A stretch of DNA of 64,000 bases from DASWJZ01 sp963792885 (GCA_963792885.1 CAWBXX010000001.1:434001-498000), one strand, 5' to 3'. Numbered from the stretch's first letter, positions 1 to 9,960 are shown. The notes: a model not told the origin generated them from the sequence alone. Made by a program: numbers and translations.

Positions 1-283
1 CGATCTTGAGCGCGCGGAAATAGCAGAGCCACGACGCTCCGGTCGCGAGCCCGGAGAGCACCAGGAAGACGAGGCTCCGCGGCGCGACCGTGTCGATCCG
101 CACCCACGACCCCTCCAGCGTCAAGATCAACGCGAACGCGATCAGGATGACGATCGTGCGCAGGAAAGTGGCGAAGTCGGACCCGACATTCTCGACGCCG
201 ATCTTGGCGAAGATCGCGGTTAACGCGGCGAAGACGGCGGAAAGCACGGCCCAGAGTTGCCAGGAGGCGAGAAGTGGCTTCAT
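1..283 (-). CDS. EamA-family transporter, partial (3' end outside window)
   Basis: The 94 visible residues begin MKPLLASWQLWAVLSAVFAA and contain about three hydrophobic helices, one carrying the phrase FAKIGVENVGSDFATFLRT. This is typical of the small drug/metabolite (EamA) transporters of about 140 residues that act as inner-membrane permeases. The gene reads leftward and leaves the window, so the second half is not seen. The substrate cannot be inferred. It is divergent from the ycjX-like gene with about 64 bases between the starts. The family call is fairly safe. Confidence 0.75.
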   Translation of the reverse strand, partial: MKPLLASWQLWAVLSAVFAALTAIFAKIGVENVGSDFATFLRTIVILIAFALILTLEGSWVRIDTVAPRSLVFLVLSGLATGASWLCYFRALKI

Positions 284-347
284 TCGAGGGCTCCCTCGCG
301 GATTGTCAGACGCCGAAACCTGCCCATATTGGTAGCGGGAGAACGCC

Positions 348-1830
348 TTGCCGGCCATCACCACAGTCACCGACGAGGCGCGGATCGTCGCCGCCAATGT
401 GCTCGACGCGGTTGCCGGCGGCGGCACGCCGACCGTCAGGCTTGGCGTCACCGGGCTGTCGCGCGCGGGCAAGACCGTCTTCATCACCGCGCTCGTCCAC
501 AATCTGATTCACGGCGGGCGATTGCCCCTTTTCAACGCCTATCGCGACGGCCGGCTTGTCGAGTCGAGGCTTAGGCCGCAGCCCGACGACGACGTGCCGC
601 GCTTCGACTACGAGGCGCATGTCCGCGACCTTGTCGAGCGGCGCGTCTGGCCGCAATCGACCAAGCGGATCAGCGAGCTTCGCGTCGTCATCGACTATGA
701 ATCGGGACGCTTCCTGAAGCGGCGGATCGGCCGCGGGCGGCTCAATCTCGACATCGTGGACTATCCCGGCGAATGGCTGCTCGACCTCGCGCTTCTCAGG
801 AAGAGCTACGCGGAATGGTCGGCGGAGTCGCTTTCGCTGTCGCGCGAGAGGCACCGCGCCGGCGTTGCGAGGAAATGGCATGCGGCGCTTGCCGGCGTCG
901 AGGCCGACGGGCCGGAGGACGAAGCGACGGCGCGCAAGCTCGCCTGCGCCTTCGCCGACTACCTTTCCGCCGCACGCGCCGACGAGCACGCGCTCTCGAT
1001 GCTCCCGCCGGGACGTTTCCTGATGCCGGGCGATCTCGAAGGCTCGCCGGCGCTCACCTTCGCGCCGCTCGACGTTCAGCTGGATCACAAGGCGAAGAGC
1101 GGCACGCTCGCGGCGATGATGGCGCGGCGCTACGAGGCGTACAAGACGCATGTGGTGAAGCCGTTCTTCCGCGATCACTTCGCGCGGCTCGACCGGCAGA
1201 TCGTGCTCGTCGACATGCTGGCGGCGCTCAACGCCGGACCGGCGGCGCTCCGCGATCTCGAAGCGGCGCTCGCCGACGTGCTCTCCGCGTTCCGACCCGG
1301 GCGCGCGAGCTGGCTCACCGCGATCCTGACGCGGAAGATCGACCGCATCCTCTTCGCAGCGACCAAGGCCGACCACGTGCATCACTCCGACCACGAAAAT
1401 CTCGCCGGCCTGCTGCAGCGGCTGACGCGCCGCGCCGCGGAGCGCGCCTCAATTCTCCGGCGCCAAGGTGCGCGTCGTGCCGCTTGCGGCCGTCCGCGCC
1501 ACGCGGGAGGTGAGCGTCAAGCGCGGCGGCGAGCGGCTTCCAGCGATCGCCGGTATCCCGATGGCGGGCGAGCGCGTCGGCGGCGAGGTCTACGACGGGG
1601 AGACCGAGATCGCGCTCTTTCCAGGCGACTTGCCCTCCGACCCGGAGGACATCTTCGAATTGCCCGGCCCAACCGACGCGCGCGAACTCCAGGAGGAAGC
1701 CATCGCACTCCGGTTCCTGCGCTTCCGCCCACCGCATCTCGAGGGAACTGCGGAGGGGCTGACGCTGTCGCTGCCGCATATTCGGCTCGACCAGACGCTT
1801 GAATTCCTGATCGGCGACAAGCTCGCATGA
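348..1830 (+). CDS. ycjX: YcjX-family GTPase-like protein, with one frameshift
   Basis: The protein has a P-loop near its N-terminus (GLSRAGKTVFITAL) and the DYPGEWLLDL phrase characteristic of the YcjX (DUF463) family of P-loop proteins, often linked to envelope stress responses. The chosen TTG start at 348 follows a GGGAGAA ribosome site. The frame breaks near 1449: removing one T restores ERAQFSGAKVRVVP and a continuous product of about 493 residues ending at the TGA at 1828-1830. The last codon overlaps the next start as ATGA, so the pair is translationally coupled. A sequencing indel is more likely than a real lesion because both halves are well conserved. Confidence 0.85.
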
Positions 1831-2849
1831 GAACGCCCGAGAAAAGACGCCAACCCGGCGCAGTGAGGATCGACCACCCCTCGGTCGAGTTGATCGAGGA
1901 GGAAGCGCTCGAAGGGCTCGAGCCGGTCGAGGCCGACGCGCATCACGCGGTCGAGGAGATCGTGCATCCGCCGCGACGCGGCTTTCGCTTCGGCGCGCTT
2001 GCAGCGGCGACCGGCGGCGCCATCGCGTCGCTCGCGATCGGCGTCGCGTTCGATTCGCTTGTCCGCGATCTCTTCTCGCGCGCCGAATGGCTCGGCTGGG
2101 TGGCGCTTGCCCTGATCGCGCTCTTCGTCTTCGCGTTCCTTGCGCTCGTCGGCCGCGAGGTTGCCGGGCTCTTCCGGCTGAAGCGGCTCGCGCGACTGAG
2201 GCTCGCCTGCGACGAAGCCGCTGCGAGCAACAAGCGCGACGAAGCCGTGGCTGCTCTTCGCGCGGTACTTCATCTTTATCGCGGACGGCCCGACACGGCG
2301 CGCGCGCGCCGCGTCGTCGCCGCGCAGCTTACGGAGATCATCGACGGGCGCGATCTCCTGGCGCTTGCGGAGCGCGATCTCGTCGCGCCGCTCGACGCGC
2401 GCGCCAAGGCGCTCGCCTCCGCGGCCGCACGGCGCGTCTCCGTGGTGACGGCGGTCAGCCCGCGCGCCTTCTTCGATGTCGCCTTCGTGCTTTTCGAAAG
2501 CGTGCGGCTCATCCGGCGGATCGCCGCGATCTATGGCGGGCGGCCCGGCACGCTCGGCCTCTTCCGCTTGCTCAAGGCAGTCTTGAGCCACCTGGCGGTG
2601 ACCGGCTCGATAGCGGTCGGCGACACCATCCTGCAGCAGCTCGTCGGTCATGGGCTCGCGGGCCGGCTCTCCGCCAAGCTCGGCGAAGGGGTGGTGAACG
2701 GGCTTATGACGGCGCGGATCGGGCTCTCGGCGATGGATGTCTGCCGGCCGCTTCCCTTCCTCGCCGCAGAACGGCCGCGGCTCAAGGATCTGGCCGGCAA
2801 TCTGGTGGCGCTGAGCGAGGGTAATGACGCAGCGGCAACAAAGCGTTAG
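1827..2849 (+). CDS. ycjF: YcjF-family (TIGR01620) inner-membrane protein
   Basis: This 340-residue protein overlaps ycjX by ATGA, the usual ycjX-ycjF order. After a charged N-terminus of about 60 residues it has two hydrophobic segments (about residues 65-85 and 92-115, the second including LGWVALALIALFVFAFLALV). A soluble helical domain follows, with a glycine-rich C-terminal part containing VTGSIAVGDTILQQLVGHG. This matches the DUF697/YcjF family. Function in the envelope is not established in this group. No odd features were seen. Confidence 0.85.
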   Translation: MRTPEKRRQPGAVRIDHPSVELIEEEALEGLEPVEADAHHAVEEIVHPPRRGFRFGALAAATGGAIASLAIGVAFDSLVRDLFSRAEWLGWVALALIALFVFAFLALVGREVAGLFRLKRLARLRLACDEAAASNKRDEAVAALRAVLHLYRGRPDTARARRVVAAQLTEIIDGRDLLALAERDLVAPLDARAKALASAAARRVSVVTAVSPRAFFDVAFVLFESVRLIRRIAAIYGGRPGTLGLFRLLKAVLSHLAVTGSIAVGDTILQQLVGHGLAGRLSAKLGEGVVNGLMTARIGLSAMDVCRPLPFLAAERPRLKDLAGNLVALSEGNDAAATKR

Positions 2850-2915
2850 GCTTAACAGTCCGTTCACGCCTTGTTTCCTAGACTGCCGCGGACCCCTCGC
2901 CTTTCGGAGCCACCG

Positions 2916-3455
2916 ATGCCCCGCGTCACCGCCTTTGCCCTTTCGGCCGCCTTTGCGCTCGCCGCCGCCCTCCCGGCGCATGCGAGCCAAGCGGGGGACT
3001 TCATGCAGCGCTTCTCCGGGGCGTGGATCGGCTCGGGCCAGGTCCTTTTCGGAGCGGAGCCGCGGCCGGAATTCGCCTGCGAGCTGAAAGGCGACCCGGA
3101 TGTGGGCCGGCTCACCTTCGGTATGACCGGGCAATGCCGGATGGGTGGGCTCTCGGCGGCGATCTATGCGCAGCTGCGCTACAACGCCGACACCAACCGC
3201 TACTACGGGCAGTTCATGGACGGGGCTGCGGGAGACGGTGCCGATATCATCGGGGCGCGCGCCGGCGAGGCGATCTCGCTCAAGCTGATGCGCGGCTCGC
3301 TGCAGGGCCGGCTTGCGGCCGAGACCGTCGGCAACGACCAGATGAAGGTCGTGATCTATTACCGCGATCCGAACACGCAGTCTGAGACTCCGGTCGCGAC
3401 CATGGGCTTCACGCGCAAGGAGCTCATCACCGGGTCGATCACGCCAAGGAATTGA
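2916..3455 (+). CDS. Exported hypothetical protein
   Basis: The ATG at 2916 follows GGAG and gives a clear Sec signal peptide (MPRVTAFALSAAFALAAALP, cleavage likely after AHA). About 155 mature residues follow, with a single conserved-looking cysteine pair and phrases such as FSGAWIGSGQVLFG and TMGFTRKELITG. The mature part looks like a small beta-rich periplasmic domain. I do not recognise a family. It lies just downstream of ycjXF and is followed immediately by the palindromic repeat at 3477-3631. Confidence 0.7.
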   Translation: MPRVTAFALSAAFALAAALPAHASQAGDFMQRFSGAWIGSGQVLFGAEPRPEFACELKGDPDVGRLTFGMTGQCRMGGLSAAIYAQLRYNADTNRYYGQFMDGAAGDGADIIGARAGEAISLKLMRGSLQGRLAAETVGNDQMKVVIYYRDPNTQSETPVATMGFTRKELITGSITPRN

Positions 3456-4330
3456 GGAAGCGCGGAGCGCGACAAACCCTCTCCCATAGGGAGAGGGTGG
3501 CTGCGGAGCAGCCGGGTGAGCGGTTGCGGCGGCAGTTCTCCCCTTCACTGTCCACAGCGAAGAGAGCCAAGGCAGAGGTCGCATCCCCTCACCCGGCTGC
3601 TCCGCAGCCACCCTCTCCCTATGGCAGAGGGTTTTCGCGCGGTGTCGTCTTCGCCCTCTTCTTCAGCCTCGCCTCACCCGCCTTCGCGCAGACTACGGTC
3701 GACCTTGAGCTGGTCCTCGCCATCGACGCGTCGAGCTCTGTCGATCCAAGCGAATGGGAATTGCAGCGCCAAGGCTACGCCGCCGCGTTTCGTGACCGGG
3801 AGATACAGGCGGCGCTCGCCTCCGGCCCCAACAAGCGCGTCGCGGTCGCCGTCGTCGTGTGGGCCGACGCCACGGTGCCGCGATGGGAAAGCGCATGGTT
3901 CGTGCTTTCAACGCCCGCCGACGGCGAGCAGATGGCAGGCTTCATGGCGGTGCTGCCGCGGGTGCCCGAAGGCGGGACCGGGATCGGCGCCGGAGTCGCC
4001 ACAGCGGTTCGGAAGTTCGAGCGGAACGGGCTCAGTGCGCCACGCCAAGTGGTCGATGTCTCCGGCGACGGCCGCGAGACACCGCCGCGCGAGAACGTCG
4101 TACTGATGCCGATGGCGCGCGCGCTCGCGGATGCAAAGCGCGTCATTATCAACGGGCTCGCCATCGTCAACCAGGAAGACCTGAGCCTTGCCACCTGGTA
4201 CCGCAACAATGTCATCACCGGCCCCGGGAGCTTCGTCATCACGGCGACCGACTATTCGAAGTTCGGCACGGCGATCCGCAAGAAGCTCCTCAAGGAGATC
4301 GAGCACCAGGAGCGGCTCAGCCGGCGGTGA
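3452..4330 (+). CDS. DUF1194 domain protein (exported vWA-like)
   Basis: After a hydrophobic stretch (VVFALFFSLASPAFAQ) the protein carries a von Willebrand factor A-like domain with a metal-site motif of the DxSxS type (LAIDASSSVD) and later VDVSGDGRE. This fits DUF1194 secreted proteins of alphaproteobacteria. There is no ATG or GTG directly before the signal peptide. The frame opens only at a TTG (3452) overlapping the previous stop and crosses the whole palindromic repeat, adding about 60 odd residues. The native start may have been replaced by the repeat insertion. Function is unknown. Confidence 0.8.
   Translation: MRKRGARQTLSHRERVAAEQPGERLRRQFSPSLSTAKRAKAEVASPHPAAPQPPSPYGRGFSRGVVFALFFSLASPAFAQTTVDLELVLAIDASSSVDPSEWELQRQGYAAAFRDREIQAALASGPNKRVAVAVVVWADATVPRWESAWFVLSTPADGEQMAGFMAVLPRVPEGGTGIGAGVATAVRKFERNGLSAPRQVVDVSGDGRETPPRENVVLMPMARALADAKRVIINGLAIVNQEDLSLATWYRNNVITGPGSFVITATDYSKFGTAIRKKLLKEIEHQERLSRR
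3477..3631. repeat. Intergenic palindromic repeat, copy 1
   Basis: Two arms of about 44 bases (3477-3520 and 3588-3631) are nearly perfect inverse complements. Each combines a short CCCTCTCC/GGAGAGGG hairpin with a GC-rich hairpin and a GGGTGAG border. The about 67-base centre is not complementary. A related element lies at 5463-5600. Such non-coding mobile palindromes are frequent in rhizobial genomes. This copy is read in frame by the following DUF1194 gene. Confidence 0.85.
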
Positions 4331-4336
4331 GGCGGC

Positions 4337-5446
4337 TTATGTAATCCGCGTCTTCCTCAGTCGCACTTCGTCGAGCTCCACACCAAATCCGGGCCTGTTG
4401 GAGAGCACGATTATCCCGTCCGCTGCGATGTCTTGCGTTTCCGTCATCATGTAGTCGCGCCGCTTAAGCGACCATTCCGGCGGGTCGAAGGGAAACTCCA
4501 GGAACGGCGCATTCGTCAGCCCGCAGGTGAAGTGGGCGTTGGCGACGTAGGAGAGCCCGTTCGACCATGTGTGCGGCGTGAAGATAAGGCCCGCCGCCTC
4601 CGCCGCCTGCGCGACCGGACGAAGACCGGTGATGCCGCCGGTCAGCGCCACGTCGGGCTGCAGCACGTCGAGGCAGCCTTCCTCGATCAGGTCGCGGAAC
4701 TCGTAAAGCTCGCGGTTCATCTCGCCGCCGGCGATCTTGATCTCCACGGCATCGCGGAGGCGCCGCATACCCTTGCGGTCGCCGCGATGCAGCGGCTCCT
4801 CCATCCAGTAGACGGAGAGCCGCTCAAGCTCGCGCGCCACCGGCAGCGCCTCGTCGAAGGTCCACGGCGTCTCGTCGTCGTGGCTCATGCGCCAACCCTG
4901 ATTGCAGTCGACCATCAGCTCGAGCCTGTCGCCGACGCGCTTGCGCACGGCTTCAAGCGCCTTGATGTCGTCACGCCAGTCGCCGCGATGGAAGCGAATC
5001 TTCATGCCGCGGAAGTCGCGCGCCAGATAGCGCTCCGCCGCCTCCGCCATCTCGCCCGCGTCGCGGAGCGTCGCCGAGGAGGCGTATGCCGGCACGCGGT
5101 CGCTCCGCCCGCCGAGGAGCTTCCATACCGGCTCGCCGGCGATCTTGCCCGAAAGGTCCCACAGCGCGAGGTCGAGCGGCCAACAGCGCCCGTAGTGGAA
5201 CTGGATGTTGTCGAGGATTCTGGCGTGGCGCTCTATGTCGCGCGGATCGCGGCCGACGAAGAGGTGCTCGTGGCCTTTGAAGCCCGCCATCGTGTCGCCC
5301 GAGCCGACCCCCTCGAAGCCCTCGTCGGTCTTCACGCGCACGATGGTGATGTCGAAGTTGTCGCGCGGCCGGAAATCCCAGCTCGGCCTGAACGGCGGGT
5401 CGAGCGGCAGACGATGATGGGTGATCTCGATCGCAGCGATTCTCAT
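4337..5446 (-). CDS. Mandelate racemase/muconate lactonizing-type enolase-superfamily enzyme
   Basis: This is a full-length 369-residue enzyme. Visible active-site elements are Lys149-Ile-Arg151 (KxR in place of KxK), metal ligands in VDCNQGW (Asp180), WMEEP and AGGE (Glu242), and a His292-Asp265 dyad (TPHTW, LQPDV). This pattern is of the mandelate-racemase type, which abstracts a proton alpha to a carboxylate to racemise or dehydrate. The substrate is not predictable from sequence. It is the last gene of the leftward transporter operon, separated from the alcohol dehydrogenase by a palindromic repeat, so action on the imported compound is plausible. Some relatives in other bacteria epimerise proline betaines, which would fit this context, but that is inference. 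Confidence 0.88.
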   Translation of the reverse strand: MRIAAIEITHHRLPLDPPFRPSWDFRPRDNFDITIVRVKTDEGFEGVGSGDTMAGFKGHEHLFVGRDPRDIERHARILDNIQFHYGRCWPLDLALWDLSGKIAGEPVWKLLGGRSDRVPAYASSATLRDAGEMAEAAERYLARDFRGMKIRFHRGDWRDDIKALEAVRKRVGDRLELMVDCNQGWRMSHDDETPWTFDEALPVARELERLSVYWMEEPLHRGDRKGMRRLRDAVEIKIAGGEMNRELYEFRDLIEEGCLDVLQPDVALTGGITGLRPVAQAAEAAGLIFTPHTWSNGLSYVANAHFTCGLTNAPFLEFPFDPPEWSLKRRDYMMTETQDIAADGIIVLSNRPGFGVELDEVRLRKTRIT

Positions 5447-5462
5447 GGGTGCCTCGGTGTGA

Positions 5463-5600
5463 CCCTCTCCCTTGGGGAGAGGGTGTCGCCGAAGGCGACG
5501 GGTGAGGGGTTACCACCTTGTCGGAGGATCATCCGGCCCGTATCCCCTCATCCGGCCGCTTCGCGGCCACCTTCTCCCCCTGGGAGAAGGTTCGGCTTCA
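5463..5600. repeat. Intergenic palindromic repeat, copy 2
   Basis: The layout resembles the copy at 3477-3631: CCCTCTCC/GGAGAGGG hairpins, a short GC-rich hairpin in each half (5487-5500 GTCGCCGAAGGCGA; 5562-5577 around GGCCGCTTCGCGGCC) and GGGTGAGG borders. The two halves are less similar to each other than in copy 1. The upstream alcohol dehydrogenase gene runs into it and takes its stop codon from it. Confidence 0.8.
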
Positions 5601-6744
5601 GCCGAAGCGTCATTTCCGCCAGCGGCAGAAGATCTTCGTCGGCGACCAAGCGCTTCGTCGACTTGCGCATGGCGGCGTTCTCGGGCGCGGCCATCGCCGC
5701 GGCGAGCGCCTCCGCAGTGAGGCCCGGCGCCGCAGCGTGCGTGCTGAGGTCGAGACCGACCTCCGTCGCAAGCCGCCGGAAGGCCGCGGGAACCTTGTCC
5801 GCATCGGCGCCCTCCCCCATCGCTTCGGCGACGCGCGCAAAATCCTCGCGATTCCCTTCGACCACCCACTCAGCGGTGGCAGCCATGGCGAGCGTGACGG
5901 CAAGCCCGTGCGGCACTGGCGCGAGCGAGCCGAGGGCATGGCCGATATTGTGCGCGAGCGCGGTGCCGGCCCTGTGGATCGCAAGCCCGGCAAGCGCAGC
6001 CGCCTCCAGCATCTTTTCGCGCGCATCGATGTTCTTCGGCTCGCGCACGGCAATCGGAAGGCTCTCCACCACCATGCGGATCGCCTGATACGCTGCGGCG
6101 TCGCTCTCGGGCGAAGCGTGGCGGTTGGTCGCCGCCTCGATCGCGTGAACGAGCGCGTCCATCCCGGTCATCGCGGTGAATTTCGGCGGGAGCCCGACGG
6201 TCAGCTCCGGATCGAGCAGCGCCAGGTCGGCTTCGAGCGGCGCCCCCCAGAACCAGAACTTGGTCTTGGACGCATCGGAGACCACCGAGATGCCTGTCAT
6301 CTCCGAGCCGGTGCCGGCGGTCGTGGGCACGCAGACGATGGAGACGAACTTCTCCGGCAGAGGCTCGCCCGCGAGGCGGAAGGTCGAGACCGGCATATCG
6401 GTCGACAACACCGCAGCGGCGAGCTTCCCGGCATCGAGCGCCGAGCCGCCGCCGAGACAGACGACCGCCTTCGTCTCCGCCAGCTTGCCGAGAGTACGCG
6501 CGGCTTCCACCTGCGCCTCCTTCGGCTCGCCCGCGATCTCCGAATAGACCTCGACGGAGAGGCCGGCATCGCGAAGCGCCTTCGCGGCGCGGTCGACGAT
6601 GCCGAACGGCCTCAGACCGGAATCCGCAACGAGGAGCACCGACGCGCCGTCGCCGGCCAGCGCCGCGACCTCCTCGCCGAGGCTTGCGAGCGAGCCCGCG
6701 CCGGAAACGGTGCGCGGACCGTAGGAAACGCCGTGGAACGACAT
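5548..6744 (-). CDS. Iron-containing alcohol dehydrogenase
   Basis: This 398-residue Fe-ADH family protein has the NAD-binding GGGSALDAGK, the PTTAGTGSE motif, and the metal-site residues expected in TGMDALVHAIEA and in HNIGHALG. It should interconvert an alcohol or semialdehyde and its carbonyl with NAD(P). The sub-branch (maleylacetate reductase or 1,3-diol type) is not clear. The start lies 61 bases after the ABC ATPase stop, so it is probably in that operon. The last dozen residues (GGEGGREAAG) are encoded by the palindromic repeat, suggesting the original C-terminus was replaced by insertion. Confidence 0.88.
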   Translation of the reverse strand: MSFHGVSYGPRTVSGAGSLASLGEEVAALAGDGASVLLVADSGLRPFGIVDRAAKALRDAGLSVEVYSEIAGEPKEAQVEAARTLGKLAETKAVVCLGGGSALDAGKLAAAVLSTDMPVSTFRLAGEPLPEKFVSIVCVPTTAGTGSEMTGISVVSDASKTKFWFWGAPLEADLALLDPELTVGLPPKFTAMTGMDALVHAIEAATNRHASPESDAAAYQAIRMVVESLPIAVREPKNIDAREKMLEAAALAGLAIHRAGTALAHNIGHALGSLAPVPHGLAVTLAMAATAEWVVEGNREDFARVAEAMGEGADADKVPAAFRRLATEVGLDLSTHAAAPGLTAEALAAAMAAPENAAMRKSTKRLVADEDLLPLAEMTLRLKPNLLPGGEGGREAAG

Positions 6745-6805
6745 GGCCGCTCACCTAGCAGATCGGGCGTGGAATTCCCTCCACTTCCGCCCCCCGGCGA
6801 AAGCG

Positions 6806-8930
6806 TCAGTGCGTCGCGGGCGTCGTCTCCATTTGGATCACCGGCTCCATTGCCATCAACTGCTCGTGCGGAAGATGGCAGCGGATGCGATGGCCGGGCG
6901 ACGGCTCGAAGATCGGCGGCGGGATCACGTCGCAGGTTCCTGCGATCATGTAAGGGCAGCGGGTGGAGAACGGACAGCCCTTGGGTGGGTTCGAGGGCGA
7001 GGGAATTTCCCCGGTCAGGAGCACCTTGCGCTTCTTCACGTGCGTATCGGCGATCGGCACCGCCGACAGGAGCGCTTCCGTATAAGGGTGATAGGGCGGC
7101 GAGAATATCTCGTCCGTCGTCCCCTGCTCCATGATCTGGCCGAGATACATGACGACGATGCGGTCGGCGAGATAGCGCACCACCGAAAGATCGTGGCTGA
7201 TGAAAAGCAGCGTCGTGCGGTGCTCGTGCTGGATGTCCATCAGAAGCTCGGTCACCGCCGCTTGCACCGAGACGTCGAGCGCGGAGACAGGCTCATCGGC
7301 GATGACGACGGCGGGGTTGCCGGCGAAGGCGCGGGCGATGCCGACGCGCTGCTTCTGGCCGCCGGAGAGCTGGCGCGGCCGGCGCTTGGCGAAGTCGCGC
7401 GGCAGCTTCACCGTATCGAGCAACTGCATGACGCGCGCCTGCACCTTGGCCTCGTCCGTCTCGGCGCCGAACTTGCGGATGACGCGGGCGATCTGACCGC
7501 CGACGGAGTGGCTCGGATTCAGCGTGTCGAACGGGTTCTGGAAGATCATCTGCAAGCCGGCGATCGTGCTCTTGCTGCGCTTGTCGACCGGCAGATCGCC
7601 GAGCTCGAGATTGCCGAGCACAACGTGGCCGTCGGTAGCCCCTTCAAGCCCCATCAGTACCTTGGCGAAGGTCGACTTGCCACAGCCGGACTTCGCCGAC
7701 AATGGCGACGGTCTCCGCTTCGCGCGCGTCGAAGCTGATCTTCTCGTTGGCCTTCACCGTCTTCGCCTCGCCGGCGAAGAAGAGCGCGCCTTGCTCGATC
7801 TCGTAGTGCTTGGTGAGGTCGTCGACCTTCAGGACGACGTCGCCGGGCGCTGTGGCCTCGCGCTCGGTCCCGGCGCCAAGCCGCGCGTCCCAGTCGATCT
7901 CGTCGATCCTGACACAGCGCGAGGCGTGGAAGTCGGTGCTCGGTACCTCCACCATCGGGATCGCGCCGGCGTCGCAGCGTCCGGCGGCGAAGAAATCGCA
8001 GCGCGGGCCGAAATTGCAGCCGGGCGGGCGCTGATGCGGCAGCGGCAGCTGGCCCGGAATGGCGACCAGCGGATGGCTGTTCTTGTCGGCGCCGGGAATG
8101 GGGATGGAGGCGAAAAGGCCGCGCGTATAGGGATGGCGCATGGCATCGAAGACGGTGGCGATCGAGCCCACCTCAACCGCCTCGCCGGAATACATCACCG
8201 TGATGCGGTCGCAGGTCTCCAGGATCAGCCCGAGATTGTGGGAGATGTAGATCATCGAGGTCCCGAACTCGGACGCGATCTCCTTGATGAGCTCCACGAT
8301 CCCCGCCTCCACCGTCACGTCGAGCGCCGTCGTCGGCTCGTCGAGGAGAAGGAGCTTCGGATTGGAGAGAAGCGCCATGGCGATGACCACGCGCTGCTGC
8401 TGGCCGCCGGAAATCTGATGCGGGTAGGAGTTCATGATGCGCTCGGGGTCGGGCAGGCGCACGCTCGCCAGCATCTTGCGCGCCCGCTCCATCGCCTCCG
8501 CCTTGCCGACGCCGTCGTGGTAGATCGGCACTTCGGCAAGCTGCTCGCCGCACATCATCGACGGGTTCAGCGATGCCATCGGCTCCTGATAGACCATGGC
8601 GATCTTTGAGCCGCGAATCTGGCGGAGCTCCTCCTCGCTCATGGTGCGCATGTCACGCCCTTCGAACAGGATCTCGCCGGAGACGACACGCCCGTTCGAG
8701 CCCATGTACTGCATGATGGCGAGCGCGACGGTCGACTTGCCGCAGCCCGACTCGCCGACGATCCCCTGCGCCTCGCCCGGCATCAGCTTCATGTTGAAGT
8801 CGACGACCGCGGGAATCTCGCCGGCACGTGTGAAGTAGGAGATGCAGAGGTTGCGGCATTCGAGCACCGGCACTTCGCCGGGCGTCGAGCGCACGTCGTG
8901 GGAAACGGATGCTTCGCTTGCGACCGCCAT
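6806..8930 (-). CDS. Fused DppD-DppF type ABC transporter ATPase, one frameshift
   Basis: Two ATPase domains lie in one chain of about 707 residues. Domain 1 has GESGCGKST, ISGGQQQR and LLLDEPTTALD. Domain 2 has SGCGKST, LSGGQKQR and VIADEPVSALD. Each ends in the cysteine-containing oligopeptide-binding C-terminal extension (PPGCNFGPRCDFF, CPFSTRCPY). The frame breaks at 7691 inside the second Walker A: deleting one C on the plus strand restores VGESGCGKSTFAK. The ATG at 8930 overlaps the permease stop as TGATG. It powers the permeases at 8.9-10.9 kb. If the indel is real, only domain 1 is made. Confidence 0.88.
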
Positions 8931-9952
8931 CAATCCCTCATGCTCATTTCGCGCAGGCCGTCCGCCATCAGATTGAAGCCGAGGATGAGACTGGAGACGG
9001 AAAGCGCCGGGATGAGGAGCATATAAGAGAACTTGAAGACGAGCGCTGTCGACGACGCCTCCTTGATCATCAGCCCCCAATCGGGATCGGGCGGCTGCAG
9101 GCCGAGGCCGAGAAAGGTGAGCGTGGTGATGGCAACGGTAGTGTAGCCGAGGCGGAGGCATGCATCGACGATGAGCGGCCCGCGCACGTTCGGCAGAAGC
9201 TCGATCACCATGATCCAAAGCGGCGGCTCCCCGCGCGTCTGCGCCGCGAAGATGTAGTCACGCGTCTTCACGTCGAGCGCGAGCCCGCGCACAATGCGCA
9301 TGATCGCCGGCGCCGAGGAGAAGGTGACGGCGATGACGATGTTGAATCCCGAGGGGCCTAGATAGTTCAGGATCAGGATGAAGAGGATCATTACCGGGAA
9401 GGAGAGGAGCACGTTCGCGAAGAACGACACCACCTGGTCCCACCAGCCGCCGAGATAGCCGGCGATCAGGCCGAGCATCGTGCCGACGATATAGGCGACG
9501 ACCGTCGCGGTGATGCCCCAGACGATAACGCGCTGGCAGCCCCAGATCGTGCGCGAAAGCATGTCGCGGCCGCGGGTGTCCGTGCCGAGCCAATAGAAGA
9601 CGCCGTTCTTGTCGGTGAACGGCGTGACGAAGGGCGCGACCGGCTTGTTCGGATCAAGAAGCGGCAGATAGGGCGCGCTCACCGCGAGTACCAGCCAGAA
9701 GAAAACGAGCGTCACGCCGATGACCGCGATGGGCGATTCGCGCCAGCTCCATACGGCGACGGCATAGAGAAGCAACGCCGCCGGGATTGCCGGCAGCAGA
9801 ATGAGATTCTGCAGGTCGCCGAGATGGTCCTTGAACATCACGTAGGCGACGAGCGGCACCCACATGAGAAGAAGCAGCACGATCACCCCACGCGGCTCGG
9901 CAAGCCGGGAGAAGAGCGGACGGGGCGGAAGTGGTGCAGCGACGACGGCCAT
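8930..9952 (-). CDS. ABC transporter permease, DppC family
   Basis: This 340-residue inner-membrane permease has an N-terminal TM region of two or three helices followed by a binding-protein-dependent transport domain. It shows the EAA-like loop around RDYIFAAQTRGEPP and the phrase TDTRGRDMLSRTIWG typical of DppC/OppC proteins. The ATG at 9952 is preceded by GGGGAGAAG and sits 8 bases after the previous permease stop. It pairs with the DppB-type permease. The N-terminal extension with three extra hydrophobic segments is longer than in classical DppC. Confidence 0.88.
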   Translation of the reverse strand: MAVVAAPLPPRPLFSRLAEPRGVIVLLLLMWVPLVAYVMFKDHLGDLQNLILLPAIPAALLLYAVAVWSWRESPIAVIGVTLVFFWLVLAVSAPYLPLLDPNKPVAPFVTPFTDKNGVFYWLGTDTRGRDMLSRTIWGCQRVIVWGITATVVAYIVGTMLGLIAGYLGGWWDQVVSFFANVLLSFPVMILFILILNYLGPSGFNIVIAVTFSSAPAIMRIVRGLALDVKTRDYIFAAQTRGEPPLWIMVIELLPNVRGPLIVDACLRLGYTTVAITTLTFLGLGLQPPDPDWGLMIKEASSTALVFKFSYMLLIPALSVSSLILGFNLMADGLREMSMRD

Positions 9953-9960
9953 CTTCTCCC

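Noticed and set aside
1590..3611. Open frame of 673 codons on the minus strand
   Set aside because: It is antisense to ycjX, ycjF and the exported protein. Its composition is Arg/Glu-rich without any domain, as usual for shadows of GC-rich genes.
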